Assembly: GCF_038624605.1 (NCBI RefSeq)
Contig: NZ_CP152020.1
Coordinates: 1,667,312 to 1,731,311, forward strand
From: Psychrobacillus sp. FSL K6-4046
GTDB taxonomy: Bacteria > Bacillota > Bacilli > Bacillales_A > Planococcaceae
Reading direction: 5' to 3'
DNA length: 64,000 nucleotides
Under the pieces are notes generated by a model. It did not search any database. It saw only the letters and a program-made list of their open reading frames with translations, and was not told where the DNA came from. The translations under genes and the position numbers were made by a program. Positions 27,482 to 36,691 of this stretch are shown one piece after another; position 1 is the stretch's first letter; every line of letters begins with the position of its first letter.

Positions 27482-29437
27482 ATGTACAGATGGATTAATT
27501 TGTTAGGTAAATTTCTTTTGGGTATTATTGGGATTGTTTTAATTAGCTGCGTTCCCATCGTCTTGTTTCAAGTAGGTAGCCTCTTTGACTTTTCTTTCTA
27601 TTTACGAACAATTTTTGAGGTATGTAAAAGTTTGTTTTTACCGTCTGAATGGCATCTTAGCTATCTAGTAATGCAAACAATGGAGATTATTCCGATTAGC
27701 ATATCGGAATATCTGAAGGGTCCTTATTTGTATTCGATGACTATATTGATAGTCTCTTTGTTGTTTTCCTTGTTTATTTCATTTATATTGGCTATTTTTA
27801 CGACTATTTCAAATGGTCCGGTCCAAAAGCTTTTACTACAATTTGCAAATATACTAACTGCGATTCCTGATTTTGCATACATATTTCTTATCCAACTAGC
27901 CGTAGTACAACTGTATACGATGACAGGTTTACGAATTCTTTCTTTTTATAGCTTAGGGGGAGAGAGGGTTTATGCGGCTCCTGTCATTTGCCTATCGGTG
28001 ATACCAGCCATTTTGTTTTATAAATTATTGGTGCTTTTATTTAAACAAGAGCTGGACCAGCCATATGTAGAGCTTGCTAGATCTAAGGGGCTTTCTAATG
28101 TCGAGGTGCTGATTAAGCACTGTACCCGTAATGTTCTGCAGAGTGTCTTCTTTCAATCAAAATCAATCGTCTGGCTCACATTGTCCTCCTTGTTCATAGT
28201 AGAGTATCTTTTTGGGATAGAAGGGATTCTACACTATTTAACGAATGATTTTAGTCCAAAGGGTATTACTTTCATCTTACTATCGATATTCATACCATTT
28301 TTTCTATTCTATTCGGTTGTTGAGAATCTGGTTAAACGGGGTCGACTGGAAAAAAGCGTTATGTTTGAAGGGTTGCGAGTTCCGCTCTTAGATCGACTGC
28401 AGTGGAAAGCAATTTTTCGATACAAAACTAAGGCACATACACGGAGATTCAATATATTCTCCAGACAACGTCTGAATATCACAATTCCTGCATTAATAAT
28501 TGTTGGACTATTCAGTGTGTCCGTCGCCTATTATTTTATCTTTCATGACGATGTAGAGCAGGTAAATTTTTTATATGACGATAACGGTAACCTTATCGGA
28601 AGGCCACCACTGCCTCCATCTACTAGTATTATTTTTGGTACAGATCCATATGGATATTCTATTCTTCAGCAACTGCTTGTTGGAACAAAATATACAATTG
28701 GTATGACTGTATTAGTTGCTACGATCAGAGTAGGCGGAGGATATTTACTAGGAATTCTATATGCATTCTTTTTGAACGAAAGATGGAGAAAGGTAATAAA
28801 TAGTATCGCCGATGGTATGCACTTTTTACCATTAACATTATTAATGTTTATTTTACTTTTACCAATTTTAACTATTTCAACAAGTGGATTAGAAACAAGC
28901 TTAGGAGAAAGGCTTTTCATCCAAGCTTTGATCATGTCCGTGTTAGTCCTCCCCATAACTACTAGTCTTATAGGGAATGAAATGAATGAGGCAATAAAAA
29001 AAGAATATGTGCAAAGTTCTGCTGTAATGGGCGGGTCATTAATATGGGTTATTCTGAAGCATATCAACCCACAAATAGGAAGAAAGCTTTGGTTATATTG
29101 GTCTCAGCATGTAGTACAAGTACTTCAAACACTAGTGCATTTAGGTGTTTTATCTATTTTTGTCGGAGGAGCGATAAGCTTTCCAGATAGTGCGAGACTT
29201 TCTCCAGTCATTTACGAATTATCTGGAATGATATCTATTGCAAAGGAAGTATTTTTAACGAGACAACTATGGCTGATTCTACCACCATTAGCTATATTTA
29301 TGCTGCTTATCTTTTGCTTTCAGAAGATAGCAGAGGGCTTCACAGAAAAAGAAATGCAGTTAGGTATACAAAAGAAACGGCGGGAGTTTAAATGGCTTTA
29401 TATTACAAGGAAGATGGGGAACAAAATGAACAAATAA
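27482..29437 (+). CDS. Fused peptide/nickel-type ABC transporter permease (DppB-DppC-like)
   Basis: A 651-residue membrane protein with two MetI-type permease domains in one chain. Domain 1 (about residues 75-290) has the EAA loop ELARSKGLSNVEVLIKHCTRN. Domain 2 (about 375-620) has a matching loop QSSAVMGGSLIWVILKH. The N-terminus of each half and the motif FGTDPYGYSI before domain 2 resemble DppB and DppC. Normally these are two proteins that work with a binding protein and two ATPases; none is encoded nearby, so the partner genes must be elsewhere or the transporter is an orphan. CTAGGGGG precedes the ATG. The stop overlaps the next, broken gene by 46 bases. Confidence 0.8.
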   Translation: MYRWINLLGKFLLGIIGIVLISCVPIVLFQVGSLFDFSFYLRTIFEVCKSLFLPSEWHLSYLVMQTMEIIPISISEYLKGPYLYSMTILIVSLLFSLFISFILAIFTTISNGPVQKLLLQFANILTAIPDFAYIFLIQLAVVQLYTMTGLRILSFYSLGGERVYAAPVICLSVIPAILFYKLLVLLFKQELDQPYVELARSKGLSNVEVLIKHCTRNVLQSVFFQSKSIVWLTLSSLFIVEYLFGIEGILHYLTNDFSPKGITFILLSIFIPFFLFYSVVENLVKRGRLEKSVMFEGLRVPLLDRLQWKAIFRYKTKAHTRRFNIFSRQRLNITIPALIIVGLFSVSVAYYFIFHDDVEQVNFLYDDNGNLIGRPPLPPSTSIIFGTDPYGYSILQQLLVGTKYTIGMTVLVATIRVGGGYLLGILYAFFLNERWRKVINSIADGMHFLPLTLLMFILLLPILTISTSGLETSLGERLFIQALIMSVLVLPITTSLIGNEMNEAIKKEYVQSSAVMGGSLIWVILKHINPQIGRKLWLYWSQHVVQVLQTLVHLGVLSIFVGGAISFPDSARLSPVIYELSGMISIAKEVFLTRQLWLILPPLAIFMLLIFCFQKIAEGFTEKEMQLGIQKKRREFKWLYITRKMGNKMNK

Positions 29438-30179
29438 TACTCTTTCTACATGGCGGAGGAGTCGGAGGCTGGATGTGGGACGAACAGGTACAGTACTTTA
29501 AAGGAAAATATCATTGTATAGTACCTGATCTCCCAGGTCATGGTCGTAGTAGGGAGACTGATTTTGTCTCTATTAAAGATTGCGCATTTCAACTCATACA
29601 CTTACTTGAGGAAAAAAAGAAGATAAAAAGATAATAGTCGTGGGATTTTCACTTGGTGCTCAAATTGCTATTCAGATGCTTAGTCAGTCTCCCGATTTAA
29701 TCGATTATGCAATGATTAACAGTGCTCTCGTAAGAAAAGTACCATTTGGAAAGGAAATGGTTAAACCTACTATAAGGTTAACATATCCTTTGATAAAATA
29801 TAGATTCTTTTCCAAGCTACAAGCTAAACAATTGTATATTGGCCCAAACCTTTTTGAAAAGTACTTTAAAGATAGCAATCGAATGTCTTTAGATACATTA
29901 ACAATGGTTCTAGAAGAGAATATGTCTTTTCAAGTACCAGATTCCTATGCTGACGTAAAAGCAAGCCTTTTAATAACAGTAGGCGAGAAAGAAAGAAAAG
30001 TGATGAAAAGTTCAGCAATTGACCTTTTAAGTAAGCGAGACAGAGCTCAGGCAATTACGATCACTGGTATTGGTCATGGTATTCCAATAGCTGCTCCAGA
30101 GTTTTTTAATGATATATTAGAAAACTGGTTAGAAGGTGCAGGACTACTTCTGAACACTAAAGTAATTCCGAAATGTTGA
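29392..30179 (+). pseudogene. Alpha/beta hydrolase, frameshifted in an A7 run
   Basis: The frame from ATG 29392 encodes the start of an alpha/beta hydrolase, with FLHGGGVGGWMWDEQ (oxyanion loop) and VPDLPGHGRS, and stops at 29634. A second frame then continues with KKIIVVGFSLGAQIAIQ (nucleophile elbow, Ser in GFSLG) and runs to 30179, where ITGIGHGIP holds the catalytic His. The join lies at GAGG followed by seven A residues (29612-29618). One added A restores a single frame reading HLLEEKKEDKKIIVVGFSLG. So either one base was lost, giving a recent pseudogene, or it is a sequencing or assembly error. All catalytic residues are otherwise intact. It overlaps the fused permease gene and is likely co-transcribed with it. 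Confidence 0.82.
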
Positions 30180-30380
30180 ACTAATAATGGAGCTTCTTTA
30201 ACCAGAAATTACGTAGTCTAGTAAGAAGAATGGCTGTTAGCATGCTTCATTGCATCCCAACTACTATTCAGAATTCTTATGAACGCAAAATTCTTCTAAT
30301 ATATAGAAGAAACTCAATATTTATTGAAGTTAAAATTTAATTGTCGTATGCTTTTTACCTTAAATGTTATCTAAAAAAAA

Positions 30381-30420
30381 TAAAACACTCCCTTTTTAGT
30401 GTTGGGAGTGTTTTACTTTT
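30381..30420. terminator. Bidirectional terminator
   Basis: TAAAACACTCCC pairs with GGGAGTGTTTTA over 12 bp, with an 11-base loop and A and T tracts on the two sides. It lies between the hydrolase remnant and the leftward AAA ATPase gene. Confidence 0.85.
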
Positions 30421-31683
30421 TTAAAAACCAATAGAATGATTGTCTTCTTCCCAGTCATTTTTTATGGTTCGTTTATTTTGTTTAATCAGCTCGTCGATCC
30501 GTGTTTCGTATTCCAGCTTGCCATCATAATGCCAGTTAAGTGCAATGGACATGTACAGCTCGTTTAGTTGAGAAACGGATAAGCCTTTTGATCGTTTAGC
30601 TATATCTACTAAGACGTGGTCAAGAAGAATCTTCTTAATATCAAGCTTACGTAAATAATTTTCTCTCACTTGTTGGGGTGGTGAAGGAATCTCATATGCA
30701 CGATCGAATCTTCCGGCACGGTTAATTAATGCTGGATCAATCTTCTGTGGGTAGTTAGTTGTTCCAATGATAAATAGACCCTCTCTAGATTGTGTTCCGT
30801 CTAATGTGTTTAAAAAGACAGATCTTGTATACTCGGGCATCGAGTCAATGTCCTCAATCACCAGAATAGCTGGGGCTAATCTAGAAACAATTCCAAAAAC
30901 CTCTTGGATGGAGTGACTTCCTGTGAACTCAGTGATTTGCCAATAGACTACAGGAGCTTTCGTAGAGCCGGTAATCGATTTTACTAGTGTCGTTTTCCCG
31001 TTTCCAGGGGAACCATATAGTAATATACCTCTTTTATAAGGAAGACCATATTCCTTAAAAAACAAACCGTCCTCTTTAAAAAATTCATCGATGGATCGAA
31101 AAATATCTTGTTTAATTTGATTCTCTAGTAGAACCTCTTCTCGAGGAACGACTGCTTGCTCACTATATTTTCTTCGCTGAACCCCTTGATCCGTGTCAAC
31201 TAAATAGGTGACCGACTGCATTAGAAGCTCACGAAGCTTTTCATTGATCTCCTCTAAAAAGAAAAGGGCCGCTTGAGGGGAGGTGGAAAAGAAAAAGTAA
31301 TCCGGCCAAGAGTTACCTTGAGAATAGTTAAATGCCATAGTTACTGCTACCTGATAATCCGGAAACATTATGAGTGTATTCTCAAATGTACTAACCATTC
31401 CCAGTTGATTTTCCATAGAAAGTAGGGATTTGCTTGTTATTTTACTTAAAGGCTTAGCTTCGTAAATATTTGCTAAAATTTTATAAGGAATCAATTGATG
31501 CTCCATCATTTCAATTAAATTAGTATCTAACTGATTAAATTGATTGTCAATGTTTACTAATTGCCAGTTGCCTGACTGTTCTTCATTTAAAACATTAGTG
31601 ATTCGCCTTGTCAGAATAGCAAAATCCTCATAACTTGGATGAATCTCCCGAAATTGTTCTTCGTGGGAAAATATTACTTTCAT
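30421..31683 (-). CDS. AAA family ATPase (YjoB-like)
   Basis: A 420-residue AAA ATPase. An N-terminal domain of about 190 residues has no recognised motif. The AAA core follows, with Walker A GSPGNGKTT (224-232), Walker B AILVIEDIDS, sensor-1 IIGTTNYP and the Arg-finger region NRAGRFDR. It resembles B. subtilis YjoB (sigma-W controlled, chaperone-like) and mitochondrial Bcs1 in its core. No protease domain is present, so it probably remodels or unfolds proteins. AGGGGG lies 12 bases before the ATG, which is long. It forms its own leftward unit. Substrate unknown. Confidence 0.8.
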   Translation of the reverse strand: MKVIFSHEEQFREIHPSYEDFAILTRRITNVLNEEQSGNWQLVNIDNQFNQLDTNLIEMMEHQLIPYKILANIYEAKPLSKITSKSLLSMENQLGMVSTFENTLIMFPDYQVAVTMAFNYSQGNSWPDYFFFSTSPQAALFFLEEINEKLRELLMQSVTYLVDTDQGVQRRKYSEQAVVPREEVLLENQIKQDIFRSIDEFFKEDGLFFKEYGLPYKRGILLYGSPGNGKTTLVKSITGSTKAPVVYWQITEFTGSHSIQEVFGIVSRLAPAILVIEDIDSMPEYTRSVFLNTLDGTQSREGLFIIGTTNYPQKIDPALINRAGRFDRAYEIPSPPQQVRENYLRKLDIKKILLDHVLVDIAKRSKGLSVSQLNELYMSIALNWHYDGKLEYETRIDELIKQNKRTIKNDWEEDNHSIGF

Positions 31684-31713
31684 AGTAGTTCATGCCCCCT
31701 TAGTGTAAGCTCT

Positions 31714-31749
31714 AAACAAAAAAGGTTCCTCTTGTTAAGAAGAACCTTA
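31714..31749 (-). terminator. Terminator of the rhodanese gene
   Basis: On the minus strand, AAGGTTCTTCTT pairs with AGAGGAACCTT (one bulge) and is followed by seven T residues. It stops transcription of the rhodanese gene before the AAA ATPase gene. Confidence 0.85.
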
Positions 31750-31756
31750 TGTTATA

Positions 31757-32140
31757 CTATTTAGATTTGATTTTGCCGGTCCAGCCCTTAAAGCCGCCTT
31801 GTAACTGGTTAAGTTGCGTATGCCCTTTTTTCTTTAAGAACATAGCTGCACGTCCACTTCTTGCACCATTTTGACAATACAGATATACTGGTTTGTCTGG
31901 GCGAATTTCTTTGTGGCGTTGTCTTAACTGGGAGGAAGGAATATTTCTTGCTCCAAGGATATGGCCACCATCAAATTCTTTAGGCTCGCGTACATCGATT
32001 AATTGAGCTTTACGATAGCCCTCGATGAATTGCTCCTGCGTAAGGTTTGTAACTGTTTTCTTTAGTCGGTATGCTGAAATTCCTGCATAAACTAATAATA
32101 CGACCAATATTGCTATAATAATATAAAGAGTCTCTAACAC
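31757..32140 (-). CDS. Membrane-anchored rhodanese-like protein (YqhL-like)
   Basis: A 127-residue protein with one N-terminal membrane helix (residues 3-24) and a single rhodanese domain containing DVREPKEFDGGHI and the active-site loop CQNGARSGR (Cys89). Rhodanese domains carry persulfide sulfur; the six-residue-type loop suggests a sulfurtransferase rather than a phosphatase. GTG start at 32140 with AAAGGGG upstream. The matching B. subtilis gene yqhL lies next to gcvPB and lipM. Here it faces away from lipM. Confidence 0.88.
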   Translation of the reverse strand: MLETLYIIIAILVVLLVYAGISAYRLKKTVTNLTQEQFIEGYRKAQLIDVREPKEFDGGHILGARNIPSSQLRQRHKEIRPDKPVYLYCQNGARSGRAAMFLKKKGHTQLNQLQGGFKGWTGKIKSK

Positions 32141-32243
32141 GGTCTTTCCCCTTTCTATACTTCCATTATCTATTATAAAAGATTTGCTAGATACAATTCA
32201 ATCATTTTGGTAAAATGAATAGCGTTGTTAGGGGGGAGAAAGT

Positions 32244-33080
32244 TTGAAAAAGACAAAATGGTATTTTATTGATTCAGGTCCGTGCGCCCCGTCCTATAAT
32301 ATGGCGCTTGACGAGGCCCTTTTAGATTGGCATAGTGAAGGGTTGATTCCACCAGTGATTCGATTCTATGAATGGAATCCAGCAACTCTATCGATTGGTT
32401 ATTTTCAATCGGTAGAAAAAGAGATAGATATGGAAACAGTTAGAGGACTCGGTTTAGGATTTGTCCGCAGACCGACGGGAGGACGAGGAGTTCTTCATGA
32501 GCATGAACTTACATATAGCGTGATTGTTTCGGAAAACTATCCAGATATGCCAGCAACAGTGACTGAAGCTTATCGAGTGATCAGTGAAGGGCTATTAAAG
32601 GGATTTCAAAGTCTGGGATTAGAGGCATATTTTTCTATTCCTAATACTCCAGATAAACTGCAAGCCTTAAAAAGTCCGAAAACTGCTGTTTGCTTTGACA
32701 CACCAAGCTGGTATGAGCTCGTAGTAGAAGGCAGGAAAGTAGCTGGAAGTGCTCAAACTAGACAAAAAGGTGTTATACTTCAGCATGGTGCAATTCTTTT
32801 AGACTTAGATGATGAAAAACTTGTGCAAACCTTTAAATTTTCTTCCGATGAAGTCCGGGAAAAAGTGAAAAATAGCATTAATCAAAAAGCTGTTGCTATA
32901 AACAAATTATTACAAAAATCGATACCAATAGACATATGTAAGGATGCTTTTAAAAAGGGATTTTCTGAAGCCTTAAACATTGAATTGGTACCATTTCATT
33001 TAAATAATGAACAAAATGAATACGTGAAAATGCTGGAAAGACGGCGTTATGATAATGACGCCTGGAATTTTAAAAAATAA
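32244..33080 (+). CDS. lipM: Octanoyl-[GcvH]:protein N-octanoyltransferase
   Basis: Moves octanoate from acyl carrier protein to GcvH, the first step of lipoate synthesis in Bacillus. The 278-residue protein belongs to the biotin/lipoate transferase fold, with [18 protein letters not shown] and the catalytic Cys150 in TAVCFDTPS, the same number as in B. subtilis LipM. TTG is the start, with GGGGGGAG upstream. It links functionally with the gcv operon, whose H protein is the first octanoyl acceptor. Confidence 0.93.
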   Translation: MKKTKWYFIDSGPCAPSYNMALDEALLDWHSEGLIPPVIRFYEWNPATLSIGYFQSVEKEIDMETVRGLGLGFVRRPTGGRGVLHEHELTYSVIVSENYPDMPATVTEAYRVISEGLLKGFQSLGLEAYFSIPNTPDKLQALKSPKTAVCFDTPSWYELVVEGRKVAGSAQTRQKGVILQHGAILLDLDDEKLVQTFKFSSDEVREKVKNSINQKAVAINKLLQKSIPIDICKDAFKKGFSEALNIELVPFHLNNEQNEYVKMLERRRYDNDAWNFKK

Positions 33081-33154
33081 AAGTATGAAAGACATATGGA
33101 GAATATGAGGTATAGGAATTAATACTTAAAAATTAATTTGAACAACTAAATTGC

Positions 33155-33208
33155 TTTACACCTCTATATGTAGTGCCGTATGATAAATGAAACTACTACA
33201 TCTTGTGT
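33155..33208 (+). promoter_or_regulatory. Promoter with two NrdR boxes upstream of the class II ribonucleotide reductase
   Basis: Two 16-bp sites matching the NrdR palindrome lie at 33161-33176 (right half TATATGTAGTG) and 33193-33208 (CTACTACATCTTGTGT). Their starts are 32 bases apart, about three helical turns, as usual for NrdR box pairs. They overlap a promoter with -35 TTTACA (33155-33160) and -10 TATGAT (33179-33184), spacing 18. Repression by NrdR when dATP is abundant is expected. I saw no cobalamin riboswitch in this gap. Confidence 0.65.
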
Positions 33209-33238
33209 CAATACGAGTTGTAGAAAGGAGGAAAAGAA

Positions 33239-35806
33239 TTGGTAACTACTACAAATGAATCTCAAATAAAATTAAATGTAAAAGAATTAAATCACGATAT
33301 CGAATTATTTCCTCAAGTACATCCAATAACAGAAGATATGAATCTAACACACAAAGGTGTGTCACGTTTGGTGATGATTGATCGATATTCATTCAAGGAT
33401 ACCGAAAAGAAAACACTAAAAGTAGGGGATTTTGTCGTTTTAACGGTGAAAGAAGACCCTAAATTTCCTGCACGAGGTCTTGGTTATATTGTTTCCATTA
33501 ACCAGGAAGATAAAACGGCAGAAGTTTTGATCGAAGAAGATTATCGTAGTGCAATCGATGATAGTACTAAAGTTAAATCAGGAATTGTACGCCGTCCTTT
33601 AAGTGTTATTGAAAAACCTTTGGAGGTTTTCTATGAGCAAATTGCTAAGCGTAATGCGACTGGACTTGCTTCTGTTGAAGTGACAGAAGAAAAAAGAGCA
33701 GAATGGTTCGAAAAGTTCTATCAGCAATTAGTATCACTAAAATTTATCCCTGCTGGACGAGTTCTATATGGAGCAGGTACAGGTACAGATGTAACTTACT
33801 TTAATTGTTACGTTATGCCTTTTGTTGCTGACTCACGTGAAGGCATCAGTGATCATCGAAAACAAGTGATGGAGATCATGAGTCGTGGCGGTGGAGTTGG
33901 AACAAACGGATCTACATTACGTCCTCGTAATACTTTAGCTCGAGGAGTTAATGGTAAGTCTTCAGGGTCTGTTTCTTGGTTAGATGACATTGCTAAACTG
34001 ACACACCTAGTGGAACAAGGCGGTTCAAGACGCGGTGCGCAAATGATTATGCTTGCAGATTGGCATCCAGACATCGCAGAGTTTATCATTTCTAAAATGC
34101 AAAACCCACGTATCCTTCGCTTCTTGATTGAGAACACAAATGATGAAACAATCAAACAACTTGCAAAGGACAAGCTTAAGTTTAAGCCGCTAACTGCACA
34201 AGAAGAAGCAATGTATCAAGGAATTGTAAACTATCAACACATCCCTGGCTTAGGTGGTTTTAGCGATGAAATCATACGCGACGCTCAAACGAAACTAAGA
34301 GATGGCGGAACTTTTTCTGTTCACAATCCGGAGTTTTTAACAGGAGCGAATATTTCTGTAACTTTAACTGAGGATTTCATGAAAGCTGTAGAAAAAGATG
34401 AAGACTTCGCTCTTCGCTTCCCTGCAACAGAAACTTATACAGAAGAAGAGATGGCTTTTTATAACGAAAATTGGCACAAAATTGGTGATGTTCGTGAGTG
34501 GGAGCGTATGGGCTACATGGTTCGTACCTATCGCACAGTGAAAGCGAAAGAATTGTGGAACTTAATCAATATTTGTGCAACTTATTCTGCTGAGCCAGGC
34601 GTATTCTTTATCGATAATGCTAACGAAAAAACAAATGCAACTGCATATGGTCAAAAGGTTGTTGCAACAAATCCATGTGGAGAGCAGCCGCTTGCTCCGT
34701 ATTCCGTTTGTAACCTTGCAGCAGTCAACCTAGCTCAGTTTGCTAACAAAGATACAAAAACAGTTGATTTTGAAGCATTAAAAGAAACTGTTCGTGTGGG
34801 AGTTCGTATGCAAGATAACGTAATCGATGCTACGCCTTATTTCTTAGAGGAAAATAAAGTTCAAGCACTTGGTGAAAGACGTGTAGGTCTAGGTGTCATG
34901 GGATTAGCTGACCTTTTAATCTATTGCCAAAAAGAATACGGCTCTGAGGAAGGAAATCTTCTTGTTGATGAAATCTTCAAGACGATTGCTATAGCTGCTT
35001 ACGAAACATCTGCAGACCTAGCAAGCGAAAGAGGTAGCTTCCCGTTCTTGACTGGAGAAACAGAAGAGGAAACGAACAGACTTCGTAAGGCATTTACGGA
35101 AACTGGATTTATGCAAACAATGCCACAGGAGATTCGTGAAGCAGTACTTGAAAAAGGTATTCGCAATTCTCACTTATTAACTGTTGCACCTACTGGATCT
35201 ACGGGTACTATGGTTGGAGTTTCTACTGGTTTAGAACCTTATTATTCATTTACGTATTATCGTAGTGGTCGTTTAGGTAAATTTATCGAGGTAAAAGCGG
35301 ATATTGTACAAGAATACTTAGATGCAAATCCAGATACTAAAGAAGATGAATTACCTAATTGGTTTGTTACCGCAATGGAATTGCCACCAGAAGCCCATGC
35401 AGATGTACAATGTATCATTCAACGTTGGATTGATAGCTCTATTTCGAAGACTGTAAATGCTCCTCGAGGATATACAGTAGAACAAGTAGAAGGTGTTTAC
35501 GAACGTCTATATAATGGTGGAGCAAAAGGCGGAACAGTATATGTAGATGGAAGTCGTGACTCCCAAGTTCTTACGCTTAAGGCGGAAGAAAACACTGTAA
35601 ACGATGATACGGTGAAGGAAGAAAAAGTGATGGAAAAACGTCCAATCGTATTGATTGATACGATTCAAGATATACGTTCTACTAACGTTACAATCGGTTC
35701 AGAGGTTGGTAATACCTGTCCTGTCTGCCGTAAAGGAACGGTAGAGGAAATGGGCGGATGCAACACTTGTACAAATTGTAATGCCCAGTTGAAATGTGGA
35801 CTGTAA
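33239..35806 (+). CDS. nrdJ: Adenosylcobalamin-dependent (class II) ribonucleotide reductase
   Basis: Reduces ribonucleotides to deoxyribonucleotides using a B12 radical, with or without oxygen. The 855-residue protein has an N-terminal region with a small beta-rich insertion, Cys190 (NCYVMPF) and the radical/active-site triad NPCGEQ with Cys480, and PTGSTGTMVG for phosphate binding. The C-terminal tail carries a CPVC...CNTC...C cluster ending KCGL, which is both zinc-ribbon-like and redox active. TTG start with AAAGGAGG upstream. It sits where B. subtilis has mntR and yqhO-P-Q, so it is an insertion or replacement. Two NrdR boxes lie in front. Confidence 0.92.
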   Translation: MVTTTNESQIKLNVKELNHDIELFPQVHPITEDMNLTHKGVSRLVMIDRYSFKDTEKKTLKVGDFVVLTVKEDPKFPARGLGYIVSINQEDKTAEVLIEEDYRSAIDDSTKVKSGIVRRPLSVIEKPLEVFYEQIAKRNATGLASVEVTEEKRAEWFEKFYQQLVSLKFIPAGRVLYGAGTGTDVTYFNCYVMPFVADSREGISDHRKQVMEIMSRGGGVGTNGSTLRPRNTLARGVNGKSSGSVSWLDDIAKLTHLVEQGGSRRGAQMIMLADWHPDIAEFIISKMQNPRILRFLIENTNDETIKQLAKDKLKFKPLTAQEEAMYQGIVNYQHIPGLGGFSDEIIRDAQTKLRDGGTFSVHNPEFLTGANISVTLTEDFMKAVEKDEDFALRFPATETYTEEEMAFYNENWHKIGDVREWERMGYMVRTYRTVKAKELWNLINICATYSAEPGVFFIDNANEKTNATAYGQKVVATNPCGEQPLAPYSVCNLAAVNLAQFANKDTKTVDFEALKETVRVGVRMQDNVIDATPYFLEENKVQALGERRVGLGVMGLADLLIYCQKEYGSEEGNLLVDEIFKTIAIAAYETSADLASERGSFPFLTGETEEETNRLRKAFTETGFMQTMPQEIREAVLEKGIRNSHLLTVAPTGSTGTMVGVSTGLEPYYSFTYYRSGRLGKFIEVKADIVQEYLDANPDTKEDELPNWFVTAMELPPEAHADVQCIIQRWIDSSISKTVNAPRGYTVEQVEGVYERLYNGGAKGGTVYVDGSRDSQVLTLKAEENTVNDDTVKEEKVMEKRPIVLIDTIQDIRSTNVTIGSEVGNTCPVCRKGTVEEMGGCNTCTNCNAQLKCGL

Positions 35807-35868
35807 ATTTTATAGAGAGCATTTGATATGGATTTGAATTAAGATTGTACAATTTCAAATAAAATTAC

Positions 35869-35903
35869 ACCCCTTTGGATTATTTTATCCAAAGGGGTTT
35901 TAA
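35869..35903 (+). terminator. Terminator of nrdJ
   Basis: A 12-bp perfect stem (ACCCCTTTGGAT and complement) with a 6-base loop and T residues. The remaining 290 bases to yqhR contain only weak hairpins that I cannot assign. Confidence 0.9.
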
Positions 35904-36195
35904 TATTTCCAAAAAACCTAAATAATTGGAAACCGAAAGATAGCATATAGAGGGCAGTTCAATGAGTATATTATCCACATCTTAGGCTTTCTTAACCAGC
36001 GACACTATATTTTTTATAACAAATCTCCGAGATGTTTTTTCGGATGAGAGCCTTCTACCCGCTTCCTTTTTTTCAATCGATGACGCGCTTTCATGACGTT
36101 TAATGTTACGTAACCTCTTTTGAAGAAATGTTCTAGCTATTTGTTTAGTAAAACAAGAAAAGGTACAAACTGTCTTTAAAAGGAGGAGAGCAGAA

Positions 36196-36618
36196 ATGAA
36201 AAGCTTATCGGTATTGACCAGTTTGGCTGCGGCTATTGGAATTACTGCGTTACTTAAATTTTTACACTTATTCAGTTTTGTTAAATGGAATCCAGTAGGT
36301 TTTTCAAAATCCTTTGAGATGTTTGAAGATACGAATGTATACTTACGCTGGCTGGTTTTATTTTTAGTTATTTGGGTTATTAGTATAGTGATTTATTATA
36401 TAAGTCTTTTAACTTCTAAAGTACCCGTTGCTATATCTAGCCTTATTTTTGGGATACTTCTCGCATTTGTTGTAGAGTGGTTAATTAGCGATGCTGGAAC
36501 AATGCTTAAAACGATGAAGAAACTGTCCATACCATTTATTTGTATTGTAGTTATTGGAATGCGTTTTCTAATGGAGTCAGCTATTTTTCATTCTAAGGAT
36601 CAGCCCATCGCAAAATGA
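36196..36618 (+). CDS. YqhR family membrane protein
   Basis: A 140-residue protein with four predicted membrane helices and the FVKWNPVGFS segment after the first helix, as in the YqhR family. AAAAGGAGG precedes the ATG. The family is found in Bacillales; function unknown. Its place just before the M24 peptidase and efp agrees with B. subtilis yqhR. Confidence 0.8.
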   Translation: MKSLSVLTSLAAAIGITALLKFLHLFSFVKWNPVGFSKSFEMFEDTNVYLRWLVLFLVIWVISIVIYYISLLTSKVPVAISSLIFGILLAFVVEWLISDAGTMLKTMKKLSIPFICIVVIGMRFLMESAIFHSKDQPIAK

Positions 36619-36691
36619 AAATTTACCACCCCTCTTTACTATGATAAAATAGACTATAGTGTTTATTTTGAAAATGGGGAGAGGGAAATTG

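Noticed and set aside
33081-33238. Cobalamin riboswitch before the class II reductase
   Set aside because: The gap is only 158 bases, with no B12-box-like sequence; NrdR boxes and a promoter explain it better.
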